NCBI RefSeq assembly: GCF_017833295.1
Contig: NZ_JAFIBW010000001.1
Location: 868,001 to 932,000, forward strand
DNA: 64,000 nt
Direction: 5' to 3'
Origin: Methylobacterium sp. PvR107
GTDB lineage: Bacteria; Pseudomonadota; Alphaproteobacteria; Rhizobiales; Beijerinckiaceae
The position numbers and the translations under genes are program-made. Positions 1-9,129 of this stretch are shown here, one piece after another (the first letter of the stretch is position 1; each line of letters opens with the position of its first letter). The notes below the pieces were generated by a model, which was not told the DNA's origin, made no database searches, and was given only the letters and a program-made list of their open reading frames with translations.

Positions 1-179
1 GCCTGGGCTTCGTTGATCGACGGGACGGCGTTGTCGAGAAGCTCCGTCAGTCGCTGATCGACCGCCTGCATCTTGTACAGGGTGACGCCGCCCTGGATCA
101 TCGCTGCGAGGAGCAGCATGATGAACAGGCCGCTCAACTTCGTTTTCAGGCTCAGGCGCATCGATCGAAACCGGGTCAT
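1..179 (-). CDS. Methyl-accepting chemotaxis protein, N-terminus (runs off window start)
   Basis: The visible 59 residues begin with Met (complement of 177-179). A basic stretch is followed by a strong transmembrane helix (about residues 15-33), then a helical periplasmic segment with MQAVDQRLTELLDNAVPSI. A short cytoplasmic N-terminus, one membrane helix and a helical sensor start are typical of four-helix-bundle receptors, which couple ligand sensing to CheA in the membrane. The HAMP and signalling domains would lie outside the window, so a GGDEF protein or histidine kinase with the same sensor cannot be excluded. The gene is divergent from the large ATPase that follows. Confidence 0.6.
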   Translation of the reverse strand, partial: MTRFRSMRLSLKTKLSGLFIMLLLAAMIQGGVTLYKMQAVDQRLTELLDNAVPSINEAQ

Positions 180-337
180 CGGGCGAGATCCCAGCGGCAT
201 GAGCAAGTTGTGCTAAAATTGTCATAACTTGTGGTCGTGTCCGGCATCCGGGCGGCGACCCGGCCGGCTTGCATACGCGGCCGAACCCGGCCAACTGGGC
301 CGGCCGAATTCCTGCCAACGGTCCAACGCCCGGTCTC

Positions 338-3300
338 GTGTACGTCCTCACCGACATCGCCATCTCGAACTGGTACCTGATTCGCCGCGAGCAGATTCGG
401 CTGCGGGGCGCCGCCGCGCTCGTGGGGCCGACGGGGGCCGGAAAATCGACGATCTTCGACGCGGTCGGCACGGTTCTGGCCGGCAACAATGCCAGCCGTC
501 TCGCCCTCAACGCCTCGGCCTCCGGGCGCAGCGCCCGCACGGTGCGGGATTATTGCCTGGGCTGGATCAGCGACCCGGCGGAGGGCGGTCGCCCGACCCG
601 GGAATCCTGCGAGACCGTGCTGGCCCTCGTGTTCGAGAACCCCGAATCCGGGCGCGTGGTCACGGTCGGGCTGGCGCTGGCGGCGCGCGCCGTCGAGCCG
701 AAGGAGACCGTGCTCTCGCGTTTCATCGCGGTTGGGCACCGGTTCGAAGTCGCCGATTACGCCCGCACCGCGCCGGGCGGAAGCTACACGGCGCCGTGGA
801 GCGAGATCGCCGCGGATCTGCGCGCCCGGGCTTCGAGCTTCACGGAGTACCGCACCTCCGGCGAGCGCTTCACGGCGGATATCCTCGCGACCCTGCGCGA
901 GGGCGCGCTGGCGCCCGAGCCCCGTCATTTCCTGCGCAGCTTCGCCAACGCGGTGGCGTTCAAGCCGATCTTCGACACCAGCGCCTTCGTGCGCGCCTTC
1001 GTGCTCGACCCGGAACCGCTGGATGTCGAGCGCGTCCGCCTCTCCATCGCCAACTGGCGGCGCCTCCTGGAGACGATCGCCGAGCTTGAGACACGCCTCG
1101 GCCGCTTGCGGCGCCTGCGGGACCGTTACGAGGCCTGGAGCGAGTCGGTGCTCGCCGCGGCGACGCACGACTTGCGCGCGGCGAGCGCCGAGTTGCGCCG
1201 CCGCAGCCTCGACCTCATCGCCGTCCGCACGCGCCTGCGCGAGGGCGCCGATACCCTGCGGATTGCCCGCGAGCGTGTCGCCGCGAGCCGCGCCTTCGTG
1301 CGCGAGATCGACGGCGAGATCGCCGAGAAGAAGGCGCTCGCCGCCGCGAGTGCCGCGGAGGGGCGGCTCGCCGCCTCGACGCTCGGCCTCTCCATGCTGG
1401 AACGGGACCGCAAGGAACTCGCGGGCCGGATCGCCGACCTCGTCGGCCTCGTCGGCCAGATGGGCAAGCTCCAGGCGGTCGCCCCGATCCTGCGCCCGTC
1501 CAGCCCGCAAGCGGCGCGGTTGGCCGAGGCCTGTGCGCGGGCCGGCCTGCGCAAGGAATCATCCCCGGAGGAAATCCTGCGCCCCGAGGGGCCACTCGCC
1601 GAACTGGTCGAAGGGCTGACGCGGTTGCCCGATTTCGACGAGGCGCTGGAGCGGGCCGCCGAGGATGCCGCCCTCAAGGCGCGCGCCCAGGAGAGCGAGG
1701 CGGAACGCACCGCGCCGCGCACCGGCGCCGGGCCGACGGCGCGGCTGTCCTCCGACACGGTGGCGTTCCGCGGCGAGCTGGAGCGGCGCGGCATCGCGGC
1801 GGTGCCGATCTGCGAGCTGGCCGAGATCGTCGATCCGACCTGGGGCCCGGCCCTCGAAGCCCTGCTCGGGCGTGCGCGCGAGGCGCTGGTGGTAGCGCCG
1901 GACCGGCTGAACGAGGCGCTCGGCGTCCTGCAATCCGGCCGTGATCGGTTCCATCGCTGCATCTTGGTCAAGACCACCGACACCGCCAAGCAGCGGGCGC
2001 GCCGCTACGATGACGGGCCGCTCACCGTGATCGAGACCAGAGACCCGCACGCGGAGGCGTTCCTGGGCGTGCGGCTGGGCGGCTACGACCTCGCCCGGGA
2101 CGATGCCGAGCTCGCCCATCTTACTCGCGCAGTGGCGCCGAGCGGACGGACCACCGCCGGCATGGCCTATTCGGTGACCCGGAGCGTCGACTTGCTGATG
2201 ACCCGCGGCCAGCGCGGGCCGACCGCCGACAGCCGCCATGCGCACGAGGTCGCGGTCGCGGAGGCGCGTCGGCTGCGCGGCGAGGCGGCCGTTCTGCGCG
2301 AGGCGGCCCGCACAGCAGCCGCGATCCGCGCCCGCATCGCCCGAGGTCTCGACGACATCGACACCCTGCGGACCGAGCTGGACGGCCTGGACGGGCGGCG
2401 GCGCACGCTTCAGACCGAGCGCGAGGGGATCGAGAAGCGCGACACCGCCGGGCTCACCGCCGAGATCACCGCGCTGAGCGCGGAGCGCGCCGGCTACCTG
2501 CGCGAGTTGTCGGAGGAGCTGGAGCCGAAGCTCGACCGCCTGCTCGCCGACGAGGCGGCGCTCCGCGCCCGGCTCGGCCCGGTCCGCGAGGCCGCCCGCG
2601 CGGCGCTCGCGGCGCGGCGCGCGGCGCTGCGCCAGCTCACGGGCGGTGATGCCGCCCGGGTGCGGCTCGCGCGCTCCGAGGTGTTCGACGTCGGTATTAT
2701 CGCCGAGGCACGCCGTGCCCTCGCGGGGCTCGACGCCAAGGCCACCGGGTCGCGGGCGACCACCGAGCGCACCCTCGCCCGGGAAGCGGCCGACGCCGCC
2801 CGCGCGCACGGTCGGACCGCCGAGCGTGAGCTGGCGGAGGCCTGCGCCGCCTGGCGGGTCGAGAATCCGCTCAATACCGGCGATGCCCCCGCGATTGACG
2901 GGTTTGCCTGGGTCCGGCGGGAATACGAGGCGGTAGAAGGTCACGAGCTACGGCGCTACCGCGCCCAGGCCGAGCGGGCCGAGACCGAGATGCGCCGCCT
3001 CATGACCGAGGACCTGCTGACGCGTCTGGCCGACCGGTTCGAGCGCGTCCACGCCAAGCTCGCGGCCCTGAACGAGCGGCTCTCGGCCCGCAGCTTCACC
3101 GGGCAGACCTACGCATTCGAGGCGGCGGTGGACCGCCGCTACGCCGCCGTCCACGCGCTCGCCATCGAGACGGCCCGTTCGCCCGAGGCCGCCCAGGCGC
3201 TGTTCGCCGGCGAGGCCGAGGGTCCGATGGCGGCAGCGCTGGCGGAGATCACCGCCCTGATCGCCGGCGCGGAGGATGCGGCGCGGCTCGCCGATTACCG

Positions 3301-3775
3301 CAACTACTTCGTCTACGAGATCGGCATGCGGGACCAAGCGGGTAACCGCACCACCATGTCGGCTCGGGCGCTCCGCGGCTCGGGCGGCGAGGCGCAGGCG
3401 CCGTTCTACGTGGCGATCGCGGCTTCCCTGGCGAGCGCCTATTATCCCGGCGACCGGCCCGGCGACGAGAATCCGGGCCTGGGTCTGTGCCTTCTCGATG
3501 AGGCGTTCTCGAAGCTCGACGTGCGCAACAGCCAGGCGCTGGTGGATCTCTACCGGGCCTGGGGGCTGCAGCTGCTGATCGCGGCGCCCGAGGACAAGCG
3601 CACGACGCTCACCGAGGTGATGGACACCATCGTGACGGTCTACAAGAGCCCGGATCTCACCTCGGTCCGGGTCGAGGCCGAGCACCCGCTCGAGGCCGCC
3701 CGGCGGGCGCTGCACGCGATCAACCCCGATCAGGTCGGGATCGAAGGGTTCCGCCACTCGGACGCGGCGGAATGA
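338..3775 (+). CDS. SMC-like coiled-coil ATPase of the JetC/COG4913 (Wadjet/MukB-like) type, orphan
   Basis: About 1145 residues if GTG at 338 is used. The frame is open back to a TTG at 269, but homologous-looking sequence starts at YVLTDIAISNWYLIRR. Walker A GPTGAGKST sits at residues 30-38. A long Ala/Arg/Glu-rich coiled coil follows, interrupted near the middle by a globular hinge-like segment (roughly residues 470-620). The C-terminal ATPase half carries the ABC-type signature GSGGEAQAPFY (about 1014-1024), Walker B LCLLDE and then AFSKLD (about 1050). SGGE followed by PFYVAIAAS, and LLDEAFSKLD followed by GLQLLIAAPEDK, resemble JetC of Wadjet as I recall it; SbcC/MukB-like Walker B proteins are more distant relatives. 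JetC is the motor of a condensin that cleaves plasmids together with JetA, JetB and JetD. None of those partners is adjacent: upstream is a divergent receptor gene and downstream a small reverse-strand gene. The family call is good; the biological role is unknown. Confidence 0.8.
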   Translation: MYVLTDIAISNWYLIRREQIRLRGAAALVGPTGAGKSTIFDAVGTVLAGNNASRLALNASASGRSARTVRDYCLGWISDPAEGGRPTRESCETVLALVFENPESGRVVTVGLALAARAVEPKETVLSRFIAVGHRFEVADYARTAPGGSYTAPWSEIAADLRARASSFTEYRTSGERFTADILATLREGALAPEPRHFLRSFANAVAFKPIFDTSAFVRAFVLDPEPLDVERVRLSIANWRRLLETIAELETRLGRLRRLRDRYEAWSESVLAAATHDLRAASAELRRRSLDLIAVRTRLREGADTLRIARERVAASRAFVREIDGEIAEKKALAAASAAEGRLAASTLGLSMLERDRKELAGRIADLVGLVGQMGKLQAVAPILRPSSPQAARLAEACARAGLRKESSPEEILRPEGPLAELVEGLTRLPDFDEALERAAEDAALKARAQESEAERTAPRTGAGPTARLSSDTVAFRGELERRGIAAVPICELAEIVDPTWGPALEALLGRAREALVVAPDRLNEALGVLQSGRDRFHRCILVKTTDTAKQRARRYDDGPLTVIETRDPHAEAFLGVRLGGYDLARDDAELAHLTRAVAPSGRTTAGMAYSVTRSVDLLMTRGQRGPTADSRHAHEVAVAEARRLRGEAAVLREAARTAAAIRARIARGLDDIDTLRTELDGLDGRRRTLQTEREGIEKRDTAGLTAEITALSAERAGYLRELSEELEPKLDRLLADEAALRARLGPVREAARAALAARRAALRQLTGGDAARVRLARSEVFDVGIIAEARRALAGLDAKATGSRATTERTLAREAADAARAHGRTAERELAEACAAWRVENPLNTGDAPAIDGFAWVRREYEAVEGHELRRYRAQAERAETEMRRLMTEDLLTRLADRFERVHAKLAALNERLSARSFTGQTYAFEAAVDRRYAAVHALAIETARSPEAAQALFAGEAEGPMAAALAEITALIAGAEDAARLADYRNYFVYEIGMRDQAGNRTTMSARALRGSGGEAQAPFYVAIAASLASAYYPGDRPGDENPGLGLCLLDEAFSKLDVRNSQALVDLYRAWGLQLLIAAPEDKRTTLTEVMDTIVTVYKSPDLTSVRVEAEHPLEAARRALHAINPDQVGIEGFRHSDAAE

Positions 3776-3844
3776 GCCCTGGGGGCCCGGAGCGGAGCTT
3801 TCGCTGCCATCCCCGGTATCCCCGTTGTTCGACCGCTGAGGTCG

Positions 3845-4060
3845 TCAGTTCAGGTAGGTGCGGATCCAGTTCGGCGAGAGGATCTCGCCCTCCTCGGTGA
3901 TGATCCATGGCTGCTTGGCCGGGTCGGTCAGGGCACCGGCGGCGGCGGCGATCGCCTCGCGCAGCGTGTCAAAGCGCTCGGGCTGCGCGAGCGGGGCGCT
4001 CGCCGGGGCTGTGCGCCAGATCGTCAGATCCGCGGGCCGTTCCAGAGCTTCGGTTTCCAT
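3845..4060 (-). CDS. Small conserved-looking hypothetical protein (71 aa)
   Basis: An ATG-started 71-residue reading frame with balanced composition, unlike the Arg/Ala-rich shadow frames around it. It begins METEALERPADLTIW and ends with WIITEEGEILSPNWIRTYLN, a tryptophan- and acidic-rich tail that looks like real coding sequence. No signal peptide, membrane helix or known motif is visible, so it is probably cytoplasmic. It is convergent with the upstream SMC-like ATPase gene (69 bp between stops). Function unknown. Confidence 0.6.
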   Translation of the reverse strand: METEALERPADLTIWRTAPASAPLAQPERFDTLREAIAAAAGALTDPAKQPWIITEEGEILSPNWIRTYLN

Positions 4061-4463
4061 GTGTACGCGTCCTTCCGAACCGTTTTGGACCGTTCAGATC
4101 GCCGCCGTCGGCCTGGGCCGAGACGCGGCGGGGATCGATGGTCTGAGCGTCAAAGCAAGCATCTCTGCGGCAGCTTTGCGATCAATTCGGGCGGATTTCG
4201 AAGCCAGCATCCGGTGCGAAGGCACGAGGAAAGGCTGAGTCCGGTGTTCCGTCTCCGTCTTGAACACATCCGAGCTGCCGTGGACTTGCGAGAATTGTGG
4301 CCCTCGAAAGATGACCATTCCGTTAGCCAGTTTGCGCCCCTCGCCGCCGTGCGCCAGAACACGTCTGAGGCCTGTCGGCTGCGGCGCCTGTCTGTGTTGA
4401 CGCCCTGAAGCTGAACGCGCACTTAAGACCCGCGCCCGCCCCGGGCCTTCCCTGGAGACGCCC
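4061..4463. other. Intergenic region, no gene recognised
   Basis: About 400 bp between the reverse-strand small gene and the HtrA-like protease. The open frames crossing it have Arg/Ser-rich composition and no recognisable start context, so I treat them as chance frames. It should contain the divergent promoters of both neighbours, but I see no clear -35/-10 pair. GGAGA at 4454-4458 is the ribosome binding site of the protease. Confidence 0.5.
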
Positions 4464-5594
4464 GTGCCGGATCGTACCGTGCGCATCCTCCTCGCCGCGG
4501 TCCTGGTCCTGATGGCGCTCTACGTCGCCCAGCCCTACCTGCAACCCCTGCTCTACGCGGCCAACACCCCCCGGGCGGTGACCGCGCGCGGCGATCTCGC
4601 GCAGTCGGAGAAGGCCACGGTCGCCCTGTTCGAGCAGGCGAGCCCGTCGGTGGTCCACGTCTTCGCGCAGGGTGCGGCCCAGAACCGCGACCTGCTCGAC
4701 CTCGACGAGGACGGTGGCGAGCAGGGCAACACCCAGACGGGCACCGGCTTCGTCTGGGACGGCGCCGGCCATATCGTGACCAACACCCACGTGGTTCAGA
4801 ATGCCGCGCAGAGCGGCGGCTCCGTCTCGGTCCGCCTCAGCGACGGCGCGGTGGTGCCCGCGACACTGGTCGGGATGGCGCCGTCCTACGACTTGGCGGT
4901 CCTGCAGCTCGGGCGCGTCACGAACATGCCGCCGCCGCTCGCCATCGGCACCTCGGCGGATCTCAAGGTCGGACAATCGACCTTCGCGATCGGCAACCCG
5001 TTCGGCCTCGACCACACGCTGACGACCGGCGTGATTAGCGCCGTCCGCCGCCGGATGCCGACCAGCGAGGGGCGTGAAGTGTCGGGCGTCATCCAGACGG
5101 ATGCGGCGATCAACCCCGGCAATTCCGGCGGCCCGCTGCTCGATTCCGCCGGCCGGCTGATCGGCGTCAACACCGCCATCGTCTCGCCGTCGGGGGCGAG
5201 CGCAGGAATCGGTTTCGCCATCCCGGTTGACGTGGTCAACCGGATCGTGCCGGAACTGATCAAGGCGGGACGCGTGCGCAATCCCGGCATCGGCATCATC
5301 GCCGCCCAGGAGGCCGCCACCGCGCGGCTCGGCATTGACGGCGTGGTGATCGTGCGGGTCCTGCCCGGGTCGCCGGCCGCCCAGGCGGGCCTGCGCGGCG
5401 TCGATGCCCAGACCGGCGACATCGGCGACGTGATCGTGGAGGCCAATGGCCGCCCGGTCCATCGCCTGGCCGATCTGACGGCGGCCATCGAGGGCGCCGG
5501 ACTCGGTACGCCCGTGACGCTGAAGGTCGAGCGCGACGGCCGTATCCGACAGGTGCGGGTCACGACCGCGGATGTGGCGGAGAACCGTCGATGA
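4464..5594 (+). CDS. Trypsin-like serine protease with PDZ domain (HtrA/Deg family)
   Basis: 376 residues from a GTG start with GGAGA six bases upstream. The N-terminal hydrophobic helix (about 6-22) is an uncleaved anchor or signal, placing the enzyme in the periplasm. The catalytic triad is His109 (in TNTHVV), Asp143 (in SYDLAVL) and Ser221 (in GNSGGPLL). A single PDZ domain follows (about 280-370, with GVVIVRVLPGSPAAQAGL). Classical DegP/DegQ carry two PDZ domains and are longer; this single-PDZ form is DegS-like in architecture. The family degrades or processes misfolded or regulatory envelope proteins. It overlaps the next gene by four bases (ATGA), indicating translational coupling with a small exported protein and then a membrane J-domain protein, which suggests a quality-control operon. 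Whether it acts in general proteolysis or in a specific signalling cleavage cannot be told. Confidence 0.88.
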   Translation: MPDRTVRILLAAVLVLMALYVAQPYLQPLLYAANTPRAVTARGDLAQSEKATVALFEQASPSVVHVFAQGAAQNRDLLDLDEDGGEQGNTQTGTGFVWDGAGHIVTNTHVVQNAAQSGGSVSVRLSDGAVVPATLVGMAPSYDLAVLQLGRVTNMPPPLAIGTSADLKVGQSTFAIGNPFGLDHTLTTGVISAVRRRMPTSEGREVSGVIQTDAAINPGNSGGPLLDSAGRLIGVNTAIVSPSGASAGIGFAIPVDVVNRIVPELIKAGRVRNPGIGIIAAQEAATARLGIDGVVIVRVLPGSPAAQAGLRGVDAQTGDIGDVIVEANGRPVHRLADLTAAIEGAGLGTPVTLKVERDGRIRQVRVTTADVAENRR

Positions 5595-5839
5595 AAACCT
5601 CTCTCGTCGCTCTTCTCGTCGGGCTGATGGCCGGGGCCGCACTGGCCGGCGAGCCGCCGCTGCGGTCGCGCCTGTGCCCGGAGAATCTACCCGACGGCGT
5701 CCGCCTGCCGCCGCAGCCAGGCTGTGACTCCGTCGCCACCAGGCCGAAGGCGCGGCGTGACGGCGTCTACAATTTCGGCAACGGGACCACCGTGCAGATC
5801 GGCGGCCGGGCTTCGGCCGAGTACGGCATGCGGCGCTGA
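5591..5839 (+). CDS. Small exported protein of unknown function (82 aa)
   Basis: Starts at the ATGA overlap with the protease gene. A clear signal peptide (MKTSLVALLVGLMAGAALAG, cleavage expected after ALA) leaves a mature domain of about 60 residues with two cysteines (LCPEN and PGCDSV) that could form a disulfide. The tail, NFGNGTTVQIGGRASAEYG, looks like a short beta hairpin. No family is recognised. Tight coupling to the upstream protease and the four-base gap to the J-domain gene suggest an accessory or substrate in the same envelope process. Confidence 0.72.
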   Translation: MKTSLVALLVGLMAGAALAGEPPLRSRLCPENLPDGVRLPPQPGCDSVATRPKARRDGVYNFGNGTTVQIGGRASAEYGMRR

Positions 5840-5842
5840 GCG

Positions 5843-6604
5843 ATGGCGCTGCTTGCCGGTCTGCTCGCCTGCCTCACGCTGTGGTGGCTTTCGAAGAGGA
5901 GCAACGGTCTCGGCCGGCGCCTGAAGCGTGCCGTCGGCCAAGGGTTCGGCGCCGCCCTCGGCCGCGCGCGGCTGCCGACCTTCGGCGCCTTCGCACTCCT
6001 GGCAGCGGGCTTCCTGCTGCTCCGTGGAAACCTCGTCCTCGCGGCGCTTCTCGGCCTTGGCGGCGTCTGGATGATCGAGGGACAAGCCTCGATAACCGAA
6101 CGGCTCCGCCGCTTCGTCCGGCCGGCCTCCGGCCGAGGCCCCGGTACCCCTCAGGATCGGCGCGTCCGCACGGTTCTGATCGACGCGCTGCTGAACCCGG
6201 ACGGCAGCCTGCGTACCGGGCAGGTCCTGTCTGGGCCAGATATCGGAGCATGGCTCGAGGCCATGCCCACCGGTGCCGTGGTCGATCTCCTGCAGCTCTG
6301 CCGCCTGCGCGACGCTGCGGGTGCCGCCCTGCTAGAGCCGTATCTCGACCGCCGGGCGCCCGGATGGCGTGTACACGCTGAGCGCGATCGAGATCCGCGG
6401 CCGGGCCGTCCGCCGAACCCAGGGGCGATGACGCAGGAGGAGGCGTACCAGGTCCTGGGGCTTCAGCGCGGGGCGACCGCTGAGGAGATCCGGTCGGCCC
6501 ACCGGTCGCTCATGAAGCGCGCCCACCCCGACCAGGGCGGCAGCGCCGAACGGGCGGCGCGCGTCAACGCGGCCCGGGACAGGCTTCTGAGCCGACATCG
6601 CTAA
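5843..6604 (+). CDS. Membrane-anchored J-domain (DnaJ-like) protein
   Basis: 253 residues. The N-terminus carries hydrophobic segments at about 1-17 and 45-75. A middle domain (about 105-175) follows, then a C-terminal J domain (about 193-253) beginning EEAYQVLGLQRGA and holding the diagnostic HPD tripeptide in KRAHPDQGG. J domains stimulate the ATPase of DnaK-type Hsp70s. A membrane anchor with a C-terminal J domain recalls the DjlA and TIM14/Pam18 arrangements, here with an extra loop domain. It is third in the protease operon, so a link between DnaK recruitment at the inner membrane and envelope proteolysis is a reasonable inference. Confidence 0.82.
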   Translation: MALLAGLLACLTLWWLSKRSNGLGRRLKRAVGQGFGAALGRARLPTFGAFALLAAGFLLLRGNLVLAALLGLGGVWMIEGQASITERLRRFVRPASGRGPGTPQDRRVRTVLIDALLNPDGSLRTGQVLSGPDIGAWLEAMPTGAVVDLLQLCRLRDAAGAALLEPYLDRRAPGWRVHAERDRDPRPGRPPNPGAMTQEEAYQVLGLQRGATAEEIRSAHRSLMKRAHPDQGGSAERAARVNAARDRLLSRHR

Positions 6605-6692
6605 ACTCCACGCGCGTTGTCAGAGAGTTACCGTATGCAGCCGCGGGCGAACTCCACCGCGGCATCACTGTATCGGCCGGCTTGGGGCGCCG

Positions 6693-8162
6693 TCAGCTCC
6701 GGGTCGCGAAGCAGCTGAAGCCGCTGCGCTTCAGGGCCGAGCAGGCCTCCTGGGCGGAATCCTGCTCGCCGAAGCCCGAGAAGCGGGCGCGGAACAGCGT
6801 CGTCCCGCCGTGCTCCACCTTGACCGTATAGGGGGCCGCCTTGGCGAGGCTGCCACCGACCTTGGCGCGCGCCTCCGAGAGCATCGACCGGGCCTTCGTT
6901 TCGTCATCCATGGCGCCGAGCTGGATCACCCAGGCGGTGGGCACGACACGGGCGCCGGAGACAGCCTTCGGCGGCTCGTCGCGCTCGACCGACGCCACCC
7001 GGGCCGCCGACTTGGTCGCGCCCGGGAACGGCGCCTGCGCGCTGCCGGCGCCGGCATAGGCCTGCGCGGCCTTCGGGATGCCCTGCGGGCCGGGCTTCCA
7101 GGTGCCGCCGGGCGTTGTGGTCTTGGACGGGGCGAGCTCGAGCGGCTCGCCGGTTGTGCCCGTGGTCTCGACATCCTCGTCGTCGGCCGAGGCGACCTGC
7201 GTGCGCGTCCGCGAGACCGCATCGGCGACCACCGCCGGGCGGGCGCGCTCGGCAACCTCGGTGACCGCAGGTGCGGTCCGCGCACCGGCATAGGCCCGCG
7301 GCAGGCTGGAGCGGACGAGGTCGGCCATGATCCGGTCGCGGCTCGCGCCGGACTTCCCTCCGAGCACGATCGCCACGATCTGGTGGCCGTCGGATTTCGC
7401 CGCGGTCATCAGGTTGAAGCCGGAATCCCGAGTGTAGCCGGTCTTGATCCCGTCCACGCCCTCGACGTTGCCGAGGAGGTGGTTGTGGTTGCCGATCACC
7501 CGGCCGCGGAACGCGAAAGAGCGCGTCTGGAAGTAGCGATAGTAGTGGGGGAATCGGTCCTGGATCGCCCGGGCGAGCACGGTCAGGTCGCGGGCGGTGG
7601 TGAGCTGATCCGGGTCCGGCAGGCCCGAGGCGTTGGCGTATTGCGTCCGGCTCATGCCGAGCGCGTGCGCCTTGGCGGTCATCATCTGCGCGAAGCGCTC
7701 CTCGGAGCCGGCGATGTTCTCGCCGATCGCGCAGGCCACGTCGTTGGCCGACTTGGTCACGATCGCCTTGATGGCGTTCTCGACCGATATGGTCTGGCCG
7801 GGACGCAGGCCGAGCTTCGAGGGCGCTTGGGCGGCGGCATGGGCCGAGATGGTCAGCTCGGAGTCGAGGGCGAACTTGCCGCGCTCCATCTGCTCGAACA
7901 ACATGTAGAGCGTCATCACCTTGGTGATCGAGGCGGGATGGCGCAGGGCATCCTCGTTGACCGCGTGCAGGGTCTTGCCGCTCTTCACGTCGACGACCAT
8001 CGCGGCGTAGGGCGGATTGTATCCGCCGCCGGCGCGCGCATGGTGATGGTGGCGACCGCGCCGGGCCTCGGCCGGCGAGGCCAGGGCCGTCAGGAGTGCC
8101 GCGGCCGCGAGGGCGGCCGGCAGCACGGGAATCGTCCGGGAGCGGCCTACTACGCTACGCAT
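6693..8162 (-). CDS. D-alanyl-D-alanine carboxypeptidase (penicillin-binding protein 5/6 family) with C-terminal SPOR domain
   Basis: 489 residues from ATG at 8162 (a GTG lies one codon upstream). A long hydrophobic signal sequence ends near PAEA and is followed by a His-rich linker (RRGRHHHHARA). The S11 peptidase domain shows Ser78-x-x-Lys81 (SITK), Ser138-Ala-Asn (SAN) and the Lys-Thr-Gly triad (KTG at about 240). These enzymes trim the terminal D-Ala of peptidoglycan stem peptides in the periplasm. A Pro/Ala/Thr-rich linker (about 290-400) leads to a C-terminal SPOR-like domain (about 408-489), which binds denuded glycan strands at division sites. The domain pairing suggests septal localisation. 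It is convergent with the J-domain operon and appears monocistronic. Confidence 0.9.
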   Translation of the reverse strand: MRSVVGRSRTIPVLPAALAAAALLTALASPAEARRGRHHHHARAGGGYNPPYAAMVVDVKSGKTLHAVNEDALRHPASITKVMTLYMLFEQMERGKFALDSELTISAHAAAQAPSKLGLRPGQTISVENAIKAIVTKSANDVACAIGENIAGSEERFAQMMTAKAHALGMSRTQYANASGLPDPDQLTTARDLTVLARAIQDRFPHYYRYFQTRSFAFRGRVIGNHNHLLGNVEGVDGIKTGYTRDSGFNLMTAAKSDGHQIVAIVLGGKSGASRDRIMADLVRSSLPRAYAGARTAPAVTEVAERARPAVVADAVSRTRTQVASADDEDVETTGTTGEPLELAPSKTTTPGGTWKPGPQGIPKAAQAYAGAGSAQAPFPGATKSAARVASVERDEPPKAVSGARVVPTAWVIQLGAMDDETKARSMLSEARAKVGGSLAKAAPYTVKVEHGGTTLFRARFSGFGEQDSAQEACSALKRSGFSCFATRS

Positions 8163-8690
8163 CACGCCTGACTGCCTCGCGAAACCGGCACGCGCCGGTC
8201 ATGTCCCTGGGTGATCCGCGCTGATCGCGTGGCCCCGCTGCATCATCGGAGAGTTAGGCAAGTGCGGTTACAGGCCCGTTAATGCGCTCGGCTCGAATGC
8301 CGGATCGTGCCGATCCGACGGTCGCTTATCGTCCTTACCGGCCGCAGCTTGACGCTGGCTGACGCGGCACACAAATTCGGATCAGGCCGCGGTTGCCGGC
8401 CCGGCTGGGCCGGCGGCGGTCCGGAGATCAGCCATGCCTGCCAAGCTCGGCCGCGCTCGCGAGCGCGGTTCATCGCCAGCGACCGGGCATGCGTGCGCGC
8501 CAGCACGCTGGGCATGCGTGGCAAACCTTCCCGGCCGGGCGGACAAGTGCGCACAGGCGTCTGGCGAAGTCGGCTTACCGTCTGTAGATTAACCGAAGCG
8601 GAGCCGAGCGCCGCTCCCGGCGAAGCCGAGACAGACGCGGCTTTACGGGCTGGCGACGCCCGCTCCAGTTGAGGGATCGGTTCGACGCAC
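8163..8690. other. Intergenic region with a short direct repeat
   Basis: About 530 bp upstream of both the carboxypeptidase (leftward) and clpS (rightward). Frames here are short and Arg-rich and look non-coding. The 11-mer GGGCATGCGTG occurs twice, at 8485-8495 and 8510-8520, spaced 25 bp. Its core GCATGC is palindromic. No strong promoter consensus was identified. Confidence 0.45.
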
Positions 8691-9092
8691 ATGAGACAGG
8701 TCCCCATGCAGGGCACCGCGAGTTCCACGAAGGGTCACTGGCCGGCGCAACGTGCGATCACGGCGTCCGGGTCGCGCGCGCCAGGCGGTGACGACCGATC
8801 CAACACGGCGATCATCACCCGCACGAAGCCGCGGACCAAACGGCCGAGCCTTTACCGGGTGCTCCTTTTGAACGACGACTACACGCCGATGGAGTTCGTG
8901 GTGCTCGTGGTCGAGCGGTTCTTCAACAAGAGCCACGAGGACGCCTACCAGATCATGATGCACGTGCATCAGAACGGGGTCGGCGAGTGCGGGGTCTTCA
9001 CCTACGAGGTGGCGGAGACCAAGGTGACGCAGGTCATGGACTTCGCGCGCAAACACCAACATCCTCTCCAGTGCGTTATGGAAAAGAAATAG
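8691..9092 (+). CDS. clpS: ATP-dependent Clp protease adaptor ClpS
   Basis: 133 residues. The first 50 are a variable, low-complexity extension. The conserved ClpS fold starts at [17 protein letters not shown] and continues through [19 protein letters not shown] to [10 protein letters not shown]. ClpS binds N-degron substrates through the pocket around NDDYTPM and docks on the ClpA N-domain. It lies 37 bp upstream of clpA in the standard clpS-clpA order. An in-frame ATG at 8706 is an alternative start; the long extension would shorten only slightly. Confidence 0.95.
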   Translation: MRQVPMQGTASSTKGHWPAQRAITASGSRAPGGDDRSNTAIITRTKPRTKRPSLYRVLLLNDDYTPMEFVVLVVERFFNKSHEDAYQIMMHVHQNGVGECGVFTYEVAETKVTQVMDFARKHQHPLQCVMEKK

Positions 9093-9129
9093 GCGCCGCT
9101 CGCGGTAGGCACCCACACAGAGGCCAGCT

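Noticed and set aside
4061..4463. Small open frames upstream of the HtrA-like protease
   Set aside because: They lack ribosome binding sites and natural composition; best read as intergenic.
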